From Megaustenia siamemsis (Eukaryota > Mollusca > Gastropoda > Stylommatophora > Ariophantidae), in assembly GCA_032433765.1 (NCBI GenBank), contig JAVIAB010000156.1, positions 87,478,269-87,542,268 of the forward strand: DNA of 64,000 nucleotides. Reading direction: 5' to 3'. The position numbers and the translations under genes are program-made. Shown in pieces: positions 42,101 through 52,689 of the stretch. Under the pieces are notes generated by a model. The model did not search any database. It had not been told where the DNA came from and saw only the letters and a list, made by a program, of their open reading frames with translations. Each line of letters begins with the position of its first letter. The first letter of the stretch is position 1.

Positions 42101-42412
42101 GAATAGGTAGGATTGGATGGAAGGAAAAGAAAACAAACGATGAAGTCTTAAAACAACTAAAAATGAAAAGAGAACTTCTCAACACAATTAGAACAAGACA
42201 AATGCGATTTTTGGGCCATGTTAAAAGACACAACAGCCTACTAAAAGTAATCCTGGAGGGGAAAATACAAGGTAAAAGAGCAGAGCGAGTAACATCAAAA
42301 GATGGACCAATCAACCGATGACAACCTGCACCATCGAAGCAAGAGATAGAGCAGAATGGCGCTCCATGGTAGCCAACCTTCGTTGCGGAGACGGCACTCA
42401 ATGATGATGATG
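39105..42412 (+). mobile_element. Full-length RTE-1 LINE inside the Polinton, 10-bp duplication
   Basis: This 3.3-kb copy runs from a 5' UTR of about 250 bp to a (GAT)n tail at 42399-42412 and is bounded by ATCATTTGCC on both sides. It is the longest RTE-1 in the window and can serve as reference for the fragments at 29392, 35945, 56552, 56963 and 57144-58470. Confidence 0.9.
39359..42321 (+). pseudogene. RTE-1 ORF: AP endonuclease plus reverse transcriptase, one frameshift
   Basis: The first frame (39359-39742) has a short N-terminal extension and the endonuclease start LKISTWNVRTLYQQGKLENL with ISETRW. After a frameshift at about 39742 the second frame (39829-42321, 830 codons) continues with VMGDMNAKVGKG, GADINSDHNPVM, and the reverse transcriptase with NLRYADDTVLLAENP (YADD at 41647-41658). 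The C-terminus has LNTIRTRQMRFLGHVKRHNS. Besides the frameshift, three conserved spots are altered relative to sister copies: DYTKASDRV instead of a DYTKAFD-type motif, GVRQRCILSP instead of GVRQGCILSP, and AAGRESI where RTEs usually have AAGPD/EGI. A 28-bp deletion near 42280 shortens the tail region. It is probably inactive. Confidence 0.85.
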
Positions 42413-42422
42413 ATCATTTGCC

Positions 42423-42931
42423 ACCGACACCTTGGTCTTCTTGTTGTGCGCCGAATGTAGGGGGAACTGTCTAGCTACCGGTTTTATCCTCTTCGTAACG
42501 GATTCTCCGGATGGTAGTACCTTCTTGACTCGCTTTCTGCTTTTTCGTCCTAAACCAAGTCCTGATTGGTTGTTACCAGTCAGGTGGTCTACGGCCTATG
42601 TTATCAACCACTGACCGGCCTCCTTAGCTCGTTCTTTGAAAGCTTCACCGACATTTCTCCCGGCTAATGCGTCCTGTGCGACCTGCAGACCGGTCCTCAA
42701 CCCTTCTCTGAGTAAGGCTTTACACCCTGTTTTTAACTTGACTAAAATAGCCTTCCCGATTCTCTCAAAGAAATTACCGATTCCTCGACCACTCTGATTT
42801 CGACCCCCGATAAACACGGGCATTCCATCACTTGCCTGACAGCAGTAAAAGTCTTCGTATAACTCAACATCTCGATGAAGTGGTGTGTGTCTCACCTTAT
42901 ACCAGATCAAGATGTTTCTTCACTCGAAGTG
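42423..42931 (-). pseudogene. Polinton pX-like protein (adenovirus pX/pVI-like)
   Basis: The minus-strand frame from about 42910 reads YKVRHTPLHRDVELYEDFY, then GRGIGNFFERIGKAIL and GLRTGLQVAQDALAGRNVGE, an amphipathic, Gly/Lys-rich sequence typical of the small Polinton protein named pX-like in adintoviruses. A stop or frameshift at 42596 separates a Lys/Arg-rich tail (42423-42590, with GRKSRKRVKKVLPSGE) that is the expected C-terminus. There is no ATG: the frame opens with TTG codons. The gene overlaps the end of the penton-like gene closely and would end five bases before the capsid ATG but for the RTE-1 insertion. The role in the virion is inferred from the family. Confidence 0.7.
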
Positions 42932-43690
42932 TACCGTTAGCACCGACGTCCCGCTGGTGAATGGGATGGTTTTTCCGTATTCGTTGGCTAAAAGAATTTC
43001 CACGGTGTCGAGGGAAAGTTTGATCAGGGGGACGTAGTGAGGCTTGTCTTAGATCTGAAACACCACGGTTTGATTTCTGTTGAGAACAGGCACACTCCTG
43101 AGGAGGGGTACCGTTACATCCCCGACCGGTCTGGCTGAAACGAGATCGCAGTAGACGTAGACATTTTTCGCAACACTTTCCAAGTCCATTGCGCCCACAC
43201 TGTAGATATCGGGAGCTGCGTCTATTATGCGGGTCGTGGGGAAGGCTAACATGTTTTTTAAAGTCTCACTTATGGTAACGCTGACCCCTTTTTCGTAGAG
43301 TTTAAAGATGGCTTTATTCACCTCCTTCGCGTAATGGAATCTCATTTTTGCAGCTTTTACACCTGCGCTCGACTCCTCCTCTTTTATGATCAACGCATTC
43401 AACGCGCCGAGGAAAGCCTCGGCTATCCTGTATAACCCCGGTGCCAGGGTTACGGTGAAGGGAGATCTAACGCCGCAAATTTCGTTGTTAGCGAGAGGCT
43501 CGTAACGAATCCAGACATCACCCTCTATTACATTGAACAAATTAAGCGGAAACTGTATCTCCACTAGTGCAATCTCATACTGTGTCGAAATGTCAATGGT
43601 CTGAGGGAGTTTAACGAAGAAGTGGCCGGGGTTATTATCCTTAAAAATCTCCATAGAGGCGTTGCTGGGCAGAGTGACATAAAAACTCAT
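42920..43690 (-). pseudogene. Polinton penton-like minor capsid protein, in-frame stop
   Basis: The ATG at 43690 starts MSFYVTLPSNASMEIFKDNN, followed by ALVEIQFPLNLFNV and other beta-strand blocks; this is the single-jelly-roll minor capsid (penton) protein of Polintons. The frame is open for 213 codons to a TAA at 43049-43051. The same frame continues beyond it with HYVPLIKLSLDTVEILLA and ends in LTVHFE before a TGA at 42920, which is the conserved C-terminus of the family. One nonsense mutation therefore removes the last ~42 residues. It would assemble the capsid vertices together with the major capsid protein encoded at 39080-37775. Confidence 0.8.
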
Positions 43691-43995
43691 CTTACTTTAT
43701 TCACCGTCTCCTCTCCAACTTTGGATTCGGTAGCATGTAACCCAAATAGCTGCTCGGTAGCGCTATCCACAGTTTTCCATCCATTGCGTCTGGCTTTTTG
43801 GTGGTCAGATTGAACATCGAGACCGTGACAACGGCATATACAACTACCATTTGACAAATAAAGATAAGCTCTAAGCGGGGGGATAGTTTCCCAAACACCG
43901 GCCAGAGAATGGTTCTCTCTCTCCCCACTCCCGAGTTTACGGTTCGCGAAACAGACTCTCCAAAGGTTTCCCCTTCTTCGTCTTCTACTTCTTCT
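43691..43995 (-). CDS. Possible small membrane-protein ORF between penton and integrase
   Basis: Two overlapping minus-strand frames are open here. The one ending at 43701 has an acidic stretch (MREEVEDEEGETFGE), a hydrophobic segment LELIFICQMVVVYAVVTVSMF and a basic end. It may be a small membrane protein of the element, as Polintons often have unassigned small ORFs, or simply an unconstrained frame. I do not recognise a family. Confidence 0.3.
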
Positions 43996-44449
43996 CTCAT
44001 CTCTAGTTTTTGTATCTGACAATGTCCTTGGTCGGTATCCAACTGTTGAATGAGGAATAGTACCCAAACCACTTGACTAAACTCAATTTTCGTCCCAATG
44101 ATGTGCGACTCTCAGTTATGATACTCTCGATTCTGTACTCGTGCTTGACTCAAAATTTTTGAATTTCTGGTGCGTAGAATGACCCCTCTATTTCATCACC
44201 ATTATCGTCTTTCAACACATATGTAACGGGCTTTGTTTCATTCACTCAACGGATGGAAAACAGTTTCTCCGTCTAAGCCGGGGCATAACCCTTTTAAAAA
44301 TTGGCTCTGTCCAGGACCAGTCTAACTCAATCATAGACCTTATACAATGGTCTTTCGAATTTAAAGTTGCGTTTGTTGCTATACAACGTGCTCCACACCT
44401 GTTCTTGATTGTCTCTGCTGACGTCAACCCATGCCATTTTTTAACTTTT
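43996..44449 (-). pseudogene. Polinton integrase, C-terminal region with chromodomain-like end
   Basis: On the minus strand, reading from 44440, MAWVDVSRDNQEQVWSTLY is followed by a segment with KGYAPA and TEKLFSIR, then VTYVLKDDNGDEIEGSFYAP and finally VKWFGYYSSFNSWIPTKDIV. The last two are the SH3-like and chromodomain-like parts found at the C-terminus of Polinton (F54H12.3-like) integrases. At least four stops or shifts are present. The catalytic core is displaced to 45824-46066 by the RTE-2 insertion. Confidence 0.75.
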
Positions 44450-44459
44450 ATGATACGAA

Positions 44460-45813
44460 TTGAAAAGAGGCAAAACTCCAGGTCCTGACAATATACCAAT
44501 CGAAGAGATAAATGGCCACTGATTGTGAAGACCATCGCACTATTAGTCTCATGAGCCATATGACTAAAATATTACTAAGAATAATCATGAGACGTGTAAG
44601 GAACAAAATAAAACCAGAAATAAGTGAGGAACAATGTGGATTTGTGGGAGGAAAGGGCACCAATAATGCAATATACATCTTAAGAATATTGATAGAAAAA
44701 TCTATAGAGGTAAAGAAAGATCTATATATGTGCTTTATAGACTACACGAACGCTTTTGACAAAGTAAAGCATGTGGAAATAATCAATATGCTGGAGAAAT
44801 TAAACATTGATGGCAAGGATCTGCGAATCATAAAAAAACATGTACTGGCAACTAACAGCAGCTATATGAATTAGCAACCAAACAGGACAATTCCAATATA
44901 TAAAACAAGGAGTCAGACAAGGTTGTGTTCTGTCAACGGATTTGTTTTCAATCTACAGCGAATATATTATGAGATCAAATCTAGACACAAAAGGAATTGA
45001 AGTCAACGGTCACAACATAAATAATTCGCGATATGCGGATGACACAGTCTTATTAACAGAGACAGAGAACAAACTACAAGAAATGATAGACATAATAGTA
45101 AAAGAAAGCAACAAGAAAGGTCTTAGTCTGAATAGTAAGAAAACAGAAGTAATGGTTATATCGAAGAAACAATCATCACCATCATGCAGCATAAAAATAA
45201 ACGAGACAAATCTGAAACAAGTGCATCGTTTCAAATACTTGGGCACAATAATAACATCAGATGGGAGATGCACCACAGAAATAAAAAGCAGAATAGCTCA
45301 GGCCAAAATAGCATTTCAGAAGGTTAAAAATATCTTATGCAACAAATCTATGTCAATAAAAATGAGAAAGAGAGTTCATCGGTGCTATATAGAACCAATT
45401 CTGACCTATGGAAGCGAATCATGGACAGCAGACAAACAAATGAAAAGACGATTAGAGGCACAGATATGGGATTTCTCAGAAGAATGTTGAAAGTTTCCCG
45501 GGACAGCTAAAAAGACCAATGAGGAAGTTATCAAAGAGGACAACACAAAAAGGGAGCTCTTAAAAAATATCAGAGAGAAGCAATCAACATTTTTCGGGCA
45601 CATCATGAGAAGAGGAAAGTTGGAATACTTGGTTGCAACTGGCAAAATAAAAGGAAAGAGAGATCGCGGACGACAAGGATAGAAAATACTGGATAACTTG
45701 GTGTCATGGCATGGAAAACAGTCAACAACAGAACTGATACGATGCACTGTAGATAGAAGATTGTGGAGGGACATGATCACCTACGCCAACCGGTATGGCA
45801 CATGATGATGATG
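44460..45813 (+). mobile_element. 5'-truncated RTE-2 LINE inserted in the integrase gene
   Basis: ATACGAA occurs at 44453-44459 and 45817-45823; the longer pair ATGATACGAA (44450-44459) and ATCATACGAA (45814-45823) differs by one base. Between them is an RTE-2 copy ending in (GAT)n at 45803-45813. The part upstream of the reverse transcriptase palm is missing. Confidence 0.8.
44461..45680 (+). pseudogene. RTE-2 reverse transcriptase (in integrase gene)
   Basis: Frames at 44461-44510, 44512-44874, 44942-45490 and beyond cover the domain: GKTPGPDNIPIEEIN, DYTNAFDKVKH (motif A), QGVRQGCVLSTDLFSIYSE, SRYADDTVLLTET (catalytic pair intact) and FKYLGTIITSDGR. There are stops at 44510 and near 44872, and a frameshift near 45480. 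This copy is the best guide to the RTE-2 copy split by the long-TIR element at 6300. Confidence 0.85.
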
Positions 45814-45823
45814 ATCATACGAA

Positions 45824-46066
45824 CGGTTATAACTTTGAAGTAGGGCAGGTAGGACTCGGACATAAGACAGTTGATTGGAATTCGTGAAATATCGCCACAT
45901 CCGTTGTTTCATAGTCCTATTAAATCGTTCCATCACGGCAGTCTTAATATCTTCGTTCTGTGTAGTGAAAAAGTGAATGTTGTTGTCAGCGAGGAATTTC
46001 TGAAATGTTGTGTTCAGAAAATGACCTCTTATCGGTTTGAAAACTCGTCGTTTTCGTGTTTCTACT
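45824..46066 (-). pseudogene. Polinton integrase catalytic-core fragment
   Basis: The minus strand encodes FLNTTFQKFLADNNIHFFTT, QNEDIKTAVMERFNRTMKQR (the core segment with the third catalytic acid, here within the VMERFNRT helix) and MWRYFTNSNQLSYVRVLPAL. This is the DDE core of the Polinton (retroviral-type) integrase. The N-terminal part with the first Asp is replaced by RTE-derived sequence at 46067 and the C-terminal part is cut off by the RTE-2 insertion. Confidence 0.85.
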
Positions 46067-46160
46067 CCATTGTTTCTATTTCCAAACACCTTTGATTGAG
46101 CCAGTCCTGTTTTGCCTGTCTGCACATGTAGCTCATTTCGTTATCTCTTTTGGCGTATTG
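46067..46160 (-). pseudogene. RTE-1-type fragment fused to integrase
   Basis: The minus strand encodes MCRQAKQDWLNQRCLEIETM, matching CKKAKEDWLSQKCIEIETM in the RTE-1 ORF near 40640-40700. It directly abuts the integrase core, so the open frame at 45781-46125 is a chimera. Confidence 0.7.
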
Positions 46161-46636
46161 GCTACTGTTCTTAGTTGTCTTCTTTCATAAATTTTTTCCC
46201 AAGTTCGCTATATAACAGTCAATAATATAATTGTCGTTCTCTGGCGTCGGTTCTTGGTTCGTTTAATAATCCAGGTCACGCGAACCAATAAATGAAATAT
46301 GTATAGCAGTGTACTTTTTATTTCTTTGCTACATAATAATTCCTCATAACTGACTTTGAAGATGTTGACAAAGAGTAGTCAATGAAGTCAGCTATCACAT
46401 GAGAGGGATACTCCCGTAATTTGATAACTCACAATTAGTTCATGACAACATCCATAATCAATCTGTATTATCCCGACTACAAGTCTTAAATCGACAAATC
46501 AAGCAGCAATGCAATTATAGATCTACACATTAGAAATATAATGGGCCGCGTAGTCTATCGACGATATTTAAGCGTCCAACACTGTGATCGTTTTATAATA
46601 TCCAAATTCTAACTGAATGTATCTTATTTAACATAA
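46161..46636. other. Unassigned
   Basis: AT-rich, no recognisable gene or repeat. Confidence 0.4.
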
Positions 46637-46847
46637 TACTTGTACAACTTCGTCTGTAATATCTGAAGTAAATCTGTAGGTAATCTCTCGTAATAAGCTG
46701 GCCTGTCATTACTCCAATGGTTCTGAAAATGTCTAACAACTTCTTTATAATTACTAGCTCCGTTTCTCTCTGCCAAATCTTTGATTTTTCTACAATTACT
46801 AGGTATCGGCCGAAGCCGTCCGTCTTAAACTTGACTACTATACATCT
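46637..46847 (-). CDS. Unrecognised short ORF, possibly end of a Polinton gene
   Basis: From 46808 the minus strand is open for about 58 codons (IPSNCRKIKDLAERNGASNY ... ending YKYYVK). The same frame continues upstream across a TAA to an ATG at 46847. It is Lys/Arg/Tyr-rich with an HFQNHWSNDRPAYYERLP segment. I do not recognise it; the position beside the integrase suggests a Polinton gene end, but it could be a different retroelement. Confidence 0.3.
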
Positions 46848-46871
46848 TCAGTGGTGCCTCTCTAGTTCCGT

Positions 46872-48110
46872 GTGAAAAACTCAATAAGTAAAAGTCAAAT
46901 TGTCTACCAGAGTGCACGGGCGTTTTGTTCCAAGGTAAGCCGTGCCCATCACGATAGGAACTATGGGAATCTTGGTATCTCCCCCGATTTATATTCGTTA
47001 GGTATTAACTACAACATTAACGGAGACTTTAATGCTAGAGGAAACCAGTGGGGTAACGTCATAACCAACAAGCAGGGAGAAGACCTAGAGAACGCACTGG
47101 TATCAGCCGATTTAGTGTGCTTGAATGATGGAAGGGCAACAAGAATGGCCACTCGAACAGGGGACTCTGATAGTGTCATAGACCTGGCACTGGTGTCTTC
47201 CACCTTCACACCGGTTTGCAGGTGGAATGCACTGGGGTTCCACGGAAGTGATCACTATTCATGTGTCCTCCTAATTGAGAAAGGCGGAAATAAAAGCCAG
47301 AGAAGAAAGCTCCACACATTCAACTACGAGAAAACAGACCAGAACGTCATTAGCAAAATCAGACATAGGAAACAGAGCGCCCCTCGTAGGAGGCAGGAGA
47401 GATGGACGCAGCCACCCTGGTGGAATGTAGATGTCGAGGAAGCTTGGCGGAGCAAGAGACAAACGGTCAAGACATGGCAGAAAGCCAGAAGGTATGGTAG
47501 ACCTGAGCTCTTGAAGCGTCTGAAAGTAGAGGTCGACCAAAAAATGAAGTACTTTAAACTATACGCTAAGCAGGCTAAGGATGCCAAATGGGATGACTTC
47601 TATAAAAAAGTGTGCTCAGAAAAATTGCTCGCCACATTCTGGTGCCTTCATCAGTGCATGAATGGCACACCACAACACAGAGGTATACCAGACTTTCAGA
47701 GCACAGGCCAGATATGGCACAAATATGATGAGAGCAAAGGGAAGGAACTGCTTGCCCGCTACATTGAGCAGACGGACCAAAGAAATGAGGCTGTAAGAAT
47801 GAGGATACGGGGATCTTTGTCAAATTTGTGTAAGGATGTAGGGTTGGAAGAAGATCTCACAATCACAACCGATACCATTCGCACGACACTTAAAAGGTTA
47901 CACAACACTGCTCCTGGTCCAGATGGTGTTCGGTATGATGACATAGGCGATTTAGCTGATGACGACTTGATAACACTGGCCAATGAGTTTAATGCCAGTA
48001 TTCGGAGTGGCCAGATTAAGGAGGAGTGGCTACACAGCTACTTACTACCGCTACCGAAGCCAAACAAGGACCATTCTCAGATCAGTACCTACAGAATCAT
48101 CACAATGTAG
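46872..48110 (+). pseudogene. J2 endonuclease end, linker and start of reverse transcriptase
   Basis: The 412-codon frame begins outside the LINE (first ~50 codons). It then contains GDFNARG, LDLALVSSTF-type sequence, FHGSDHYSCV (the endonuclease SDH), the RRQERWTQPPWWNVDVEEAW linker, HNTAPGPDGVRYDDIGDLAD and PLPKPNKDHSQISTYRIITM, where it stops at 48110 just before the palm. Confidence 0.8.
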
Positions 48111-49265
48111 AACACTGCGGGCAAGCTGCTGCAGAAAATATTTGCCCGCGTCCTCACCTGTCGCCTTGAACAGAAACGCGTATTCCCATCCACACTCGGA
48201 GGTTATAGATATAACAAAGAGACATGGCTCAATGCGGCAGTATTTGCCTATGACGTCTTCGAAGGCTTCCACAGACGAGAGGAGACATGTGCTGCTGCTA
48301 TAGATCTGGAGGATGCATACAACAGGGTACCATTTGAATATCTCATGCATATGCTTCTCAAACTGGCGGTGAACCCCTTCCTCATTAGATGGATCGCCGC
48401 GGCACTGTTTCAGAGGAATGTGATACTCAGATGTGGAAGTTGGTCTTCCGAGCCAACATCCATTTGTCCAGGGCTGCCACAAGGCTCACCATTGTCACCA
48501 GTTCTATTTAACGTGTACACAATAACGATCACGGCCCAACAGCTGGATGGGAGGGGAAGAACTATGACTTTTGCTGATGATATTCTGGTATATCGACAGG
48601 GAAGAGACAGACGGGGAATCGCCTCCACAATGCAAGACGAACTCGATCGCATTTCTTCCTGGTGTGGGGTTTCAGGTGCCGTTCAGAAGATGTCATCAAA
48701 CAGGTCTGTGGGCTTACCAATATCAGCGTGTGAGGAGTGGATACCGGTGCCTACGTCATTCAAGGGGACTTTCTCATGTATTGTCACACTCGACAGGAAA
48801 AGTAGGGAACAGAACCCGGTCGTGGTTAATGCTGAGGTCAACGGTCTCATCTGCGATAATACCGATGAGAAAGATGCAGTCATCTATACAGACGGATCTG
48901 TAAGACGACACGAAAGAAGTGCATGGGCAATTACAGCACGCTCGGCAGGCAGAATAGCCAAGGAAGACAGTGGTGCATACGCCATGACCACGAGTAGCAT
49001 GACAATGGAGGTGATGGCAGTGACCAAGGCATTCAAATGGTTAGAGTCACAAGACTACATCCACGCATGTATACTGAGTGATTCGATGAGCATGATAAAA
49101 AAAAGTGGAGGCGGGCTTTGTACGCATGCAATGGGTAGAGTCGTTGCAGAAATCCAAAATACGTAAGGTGACCTTTGTCTATGTCCCTGGACATGCGAGA
49201 GTACGGGGAAATGAGAGAGCGCACAGGTTGGCTAGCTGCGCTGTCGTTGAGGACGGGCAACCGAT
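47018..49265 (+). mobile_element. LINE 'J2': internally deleted I/Jockey-group element
   Basis: Matches J3 from the middle of the endonuclease (GDFNARGNQ at 47025) onwards. The sequence upstream (46872-47017) is not J-like, so the 5' part is missing. Near 48690 the copy jumps from the middle of the reverse transcriptase to just before RNase H, a deletion of several hundred bases compared with J3. The 3' end is cut at 49265 by repeat X. Confidence 0.8.
48111..49260 (+). pseudogene. J2 reverse transcriptase palm and RNase H
   Basis: The segment before 48345 encodes CAAAIDLEDAYNRVPFEYLM. The frame 48345-49166 encodes LPQGSPLSPVLFNVYT, TFADDILVYRQGRDR (catalytic pair intact) and, after the internal deletion, AVIYTDGSVRRHERSAW, TMEVMAVTKAF and CILSDSMSMIKK of RNase H. 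A frameshift near 49120 moves the last motif (VPGHARVRGNERAHRLA) to the frame 49105-49260. Confidence 0.8.
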
Positions 49266-49480
49266 GGTATATAACATACAGTGGATATTATATATCATTA
49301 CAAAAATATTTAGTACACTGAGTAAATATATAGTACAAGGATAACATTTATTTATAGCGATGTAGTTGGGTGTCTGTTTAGCAATATGTCATAAATGAAT
49401 CATGAGGATGAAACTGTTAGAGATTGCTGGGTAGTCTAAGCTGGAAGTGTAAAGAGTTAAATATGTTCCTCAGTGTTAGT
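49266..49480 (+). repeat. Repeat 'X', second copy (truncated)
   Basis: Starts GGTATATAACATACAGTGG and is the reverse complement of 54291 down to about 54075, with few differences; it also matches 32385-32590. Together with 54060-54291 it forms an inverted pair around the repeat block 49480-54060. Confidence 0.75.
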
Positions 49481-49486
49481 GGTTCG

Positions 49487-49517
<31 letters not shown>

Positions 49518-52005
49518 TCTCCTCATTATACTCGTTCTTTAATTTTTCATAACTGTCTTTCTTCTGTATTAGTGAGACTAACCATCTCTCTCTCTCTCTC
49601 TCTGTCTCTCTCTCCCTCCTTCCCTCCTATTTCCTCATAGACTACTCGCCTTCCATACCAGCCTCACTCTCTCGTTTCCACCATCCCTCATAATGTTAAC
49701 TTCCCTCATAGACTTCCCTACATTATAACACTTACTCAGGCTCGCCATTTAAACCTATCAGCTCTCGCTCTCTCTCTCTCTGTCTTCATCTCTGTCTCTT
49801 TTGCTCTCGCTATCTCTCTCTCGCCTTCGCTGTCTCTATCTCTCGCTATCTCTCTCTCTTTCTCCCTTTCCATCTCTGTCTCTCGCTATCTCACTTCCTC
49901 TCCATCGCTCTCTCTCTCTCGCTCCCTCTCCAGTGCTGTCTTTCCCTCTCGCTATCTCTCTCTCTCGATATCTCTCGCTCTCGGTATCGCTCTATCTATC
50001 CCTCTCCATTGCTGTCTCTCTCGCTCATTCTCTCTCGGTCTCTCTCCCGCGCCATCTCTGTCTCTCTCGCTAATTCTCTCTCCCTCTCCATCGTGTTCTC
50101 TCTCTCTCTCCCTCTCCATTTTTCTCGCCTATCCTCTCTTAGACGTCTAACCTATCAGACCATCCTCCCTCCTCTCCCTTTATCTCTCCCACATCGTTCC
50201 GAAGTATATTTTTAGCGTCCCTCCTATTGTAACACTTGATTATTCTCACCCTTTATGCCTAGCACATCGCGTTCCTTCTCCTAGACGTCTCTGTATCTCC
50301 CTCTCTCTCTCTCCTCATTATACTCGTTCGTTAACTTTTCATAACTGTCTTTCTTCTGTATTAGTGAGACTAACCATCTCTCTCTCTCTCTTTTCCTCCT
50401 ATTTCCTCATAGACTACTCGCCTTCCATACCAGCCTCACTCTCTCGTTCCACCATCCCTCATAATGTTAACTTCCCTCATAGACTTCCCTACATTATAAC
50501 ACTTACTCAGGCTCGCCATTTAAACCTATCAGCTCTCGCTCTCTCTCTCTCTCTCTCTCTTCATCTCTGTCTCTTTCGCTCTCGCTATCTCTCTCTCGCC
50601 TTCGCTGTCTCTATCTCTCGCTATCTCTCTCTCTCTCTCTCTCTCCCTTTCCATCTCTGTCTCTCGCTATCTCTCTTCCTCTCCATCGCGCTTTCTCTCT
50701 CTCTCTCTCGCTCCCTCTCCAGCGCTGTCTCTTTCCCTCTCGCTATCTCTCGCTATCGCTATCTCTCGCTCTCGGTATCGCTCTATCTCTCCCTCTCCAT
50801 TGCTGTCTCTCTCGCTCATTCTCTCTCGGTCTCTCTCCCGCGCCATCTCTGTCTCTCTCGCTAATTCTCTCTCCCTCTCCATCGTGTTCTCTCTCTCTCT
50901 CCCTCTCCATTTTTCTCGCCTATCCTCTCTTAGACGTCTAACCTATCAGACCATCCTCCCTCCTCTCCCTTTATCTATCCCACATCGTTCCGAAGTATAT
51001 TTTTAGCGTCCCTCCTATTGTAACACTTGATTATTCTCACCCTTTATGCCTAGCACATCGCCTTCCTTCTCCTAGACGTCTCTGTATCTCCCTCTCTCTC
51101 TCTCGCTCTCTCTCTCTCCTCATTATACTCGTTCGTTAACTTTTCATAACTGTCTTTCTTCTGTATTAGTGAGACTAACCATCTCTCTCTCTCTCTCTCC
51201 CTCTTTCCCTCCTATTTCCTCATAGACTACTCGCCTTCCATACCAGCCTCACTCTCTCGTTTCCACCATCCCTCATAATGTTAACTTCCCCAATAGACTT
51301 CCCTACATTATAACACTTACTCAGGCTCGCCATTTAAACCTATCAGCTCTCGCTCTCTCTCTCTTCATCTCTGTCTCTTTCGCTCTCGCTATCTCTCTCT
51401 CGCCTTCGCTGTCTCTATCTCTCGCTATCTCGCTATCTCTCTCTCTCTTTCTCCCTTTCCATCTCTGTCTCTCGCTATCTCTCTTCCTCTCCATCGCTCT
51501 CTCTCTCTCGCTCCCTCTCCAGCGCTGTCTTTTCCTCTCGCTATCTCTCTCTCTCGATATCTCTCGCTCTCGGTATCGCTCTATCTATCCCTCTCCATTG
51601 CTGTCTCTCTCGCTCATTCTCTCTCGGTCTCTCTCCCGCGCCATCTCTGTCTCTCTCGCTAATTCTCTCTCCCTCTCCATCGTGTTCTCTCTCTCTCTCT
51701 CCCTCTCCATTTTTCTCGCCTATCCTCTCTTAGACGTCTAACCTATCAGACCATCCTCCCTCCTCTCCCTTTATCTCTCCCACATCGTTCCGAAGTATAT
51801 TTTTAGCGTCCCTCCTATTGTAACACTTGATTATTCTCACCCTTTATGCCTAGCACATCGCCTTCCTTCTCCTAGACGTCTCTGTATCTCACTCTCTCTC
51901 TCTCTCTCTCTCGCTCTCTCTCTCTATCTCCTCATTATACTCGTTCTTTAACTTTTCATAACTGTCTTTCTTCTGTATTAGTGAGACTAACCATCTCTCT
52001 CTCTC
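49480..52005 (+). repeat. ~800-bp CT-rich tandem repeat, three copies plus a stub
   Basis: The landmark CCTCATTATACTCG recurs at 49521, 50313, 51118 and 51930 (periods 792, 805, 812). Each unit has a unique part (CCATACCAGCCTCACTCTCTC, AACCTATCAGACCATCCTCC and GAAGTATATTTTTAGCG landmarks) and long stretches of (CT)n, CTCG and CTAT microsatellite. The Leu/Ser-rich and Arg/Glu-rich open frames here are microsatellite artefacts. Confidence 0.9.
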
Positions 52006-52311
52006 TCTTCTAACCCCTACTAGACTTCTTTCCTACCATTCGTACTTTATACACATCACCATTAATACAACTGAAATTCCTTTAATGATAACCTACCACA
52101 TCGTTATGAGATAAGAGAAAAACAGATAAAAATTCAACTTACACCGTAAAATATTCCACTACAACACAGACCGCTAGACTGAACAGTACTATGAAAATAA
52201 ACTTCCGTGAATCAATCGCGCTTATAACACGAAGTCTCACATCCGACTAGTTTAAATATAATCTGGTAAATAAAAGTTGGACGACACTATTCCACCCTCG
52301 ACTAACATCTA
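52006..52311. other. Unassigned interior of the X block
   Basis: Single-copy sequence in this window; no gene recognised. Confidence 0.4.
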
Positions 52312-52450
52312 GGTTAACCAATCAGAGAAGAGGATTTCTATCGGACACCCATCAATGAAATGACTGACCTTTGGATTAACCAACCAGAGAAGAGGATTTC
52401 TATCGGACACCCACCAACGAAATGACTGACCTCTGGATTAACTAATCAGA
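52312..52450 (+). repeat. ~65-bp repeat, about two copies
   Basis: A unit with AACCAATCAGAGAAGAGGAT and TATCGGACACCCA is present twice and starts a third time at about 52437. Confidence 0.8.
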
Positions 52451-52689
52451 GAAAAAGATTACTGTTATCGTGATAACTGACCTCATTTTCAACTTGGAGT
52501 GCTGTCGAGTCTGACGCGTGGGTTACTTTAAATCGATTCGGCCCCTGATACAATCCTCCTAGCGGGTCAATGGTGGGAGGAAATAATACAAGTGGCGGGT
52601 TACTTGAACGCGCTTTGACCCCTGATGCAATACCAGGAGTTCCATGACAGTCATAAATAGTTGGATACAACGACCAGGAAGTTATATTC
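52451..52689. other. Unassigned, weak open frame
   Basis: An 81-codon minus-strand frame spans 52446-52691 but shows no family features. It covers a short imperfect direct repeat (GGGTTACTT ... CCCCTGAT), so I leave it uncalled. Confidence 0.35.

Noticed and set aside
45781..46125. Open frame of 114 codons as an intact integrase
   Set aside because: Only the middle is integrase; the start is an RTE fragment and the end is RTE tail (poly-His from the CAT repeat).
49801..50864. Leu/Ser-rich and, on the other strand, Arg/Glu-rich ORFs in 49.8-51.0 kb and 53.4-53.75 kb
   Set aside because: Pure consequences of (CT)n/(GA)n microsatellite; no conserved start, and they repeat with the ~800-bp unit.
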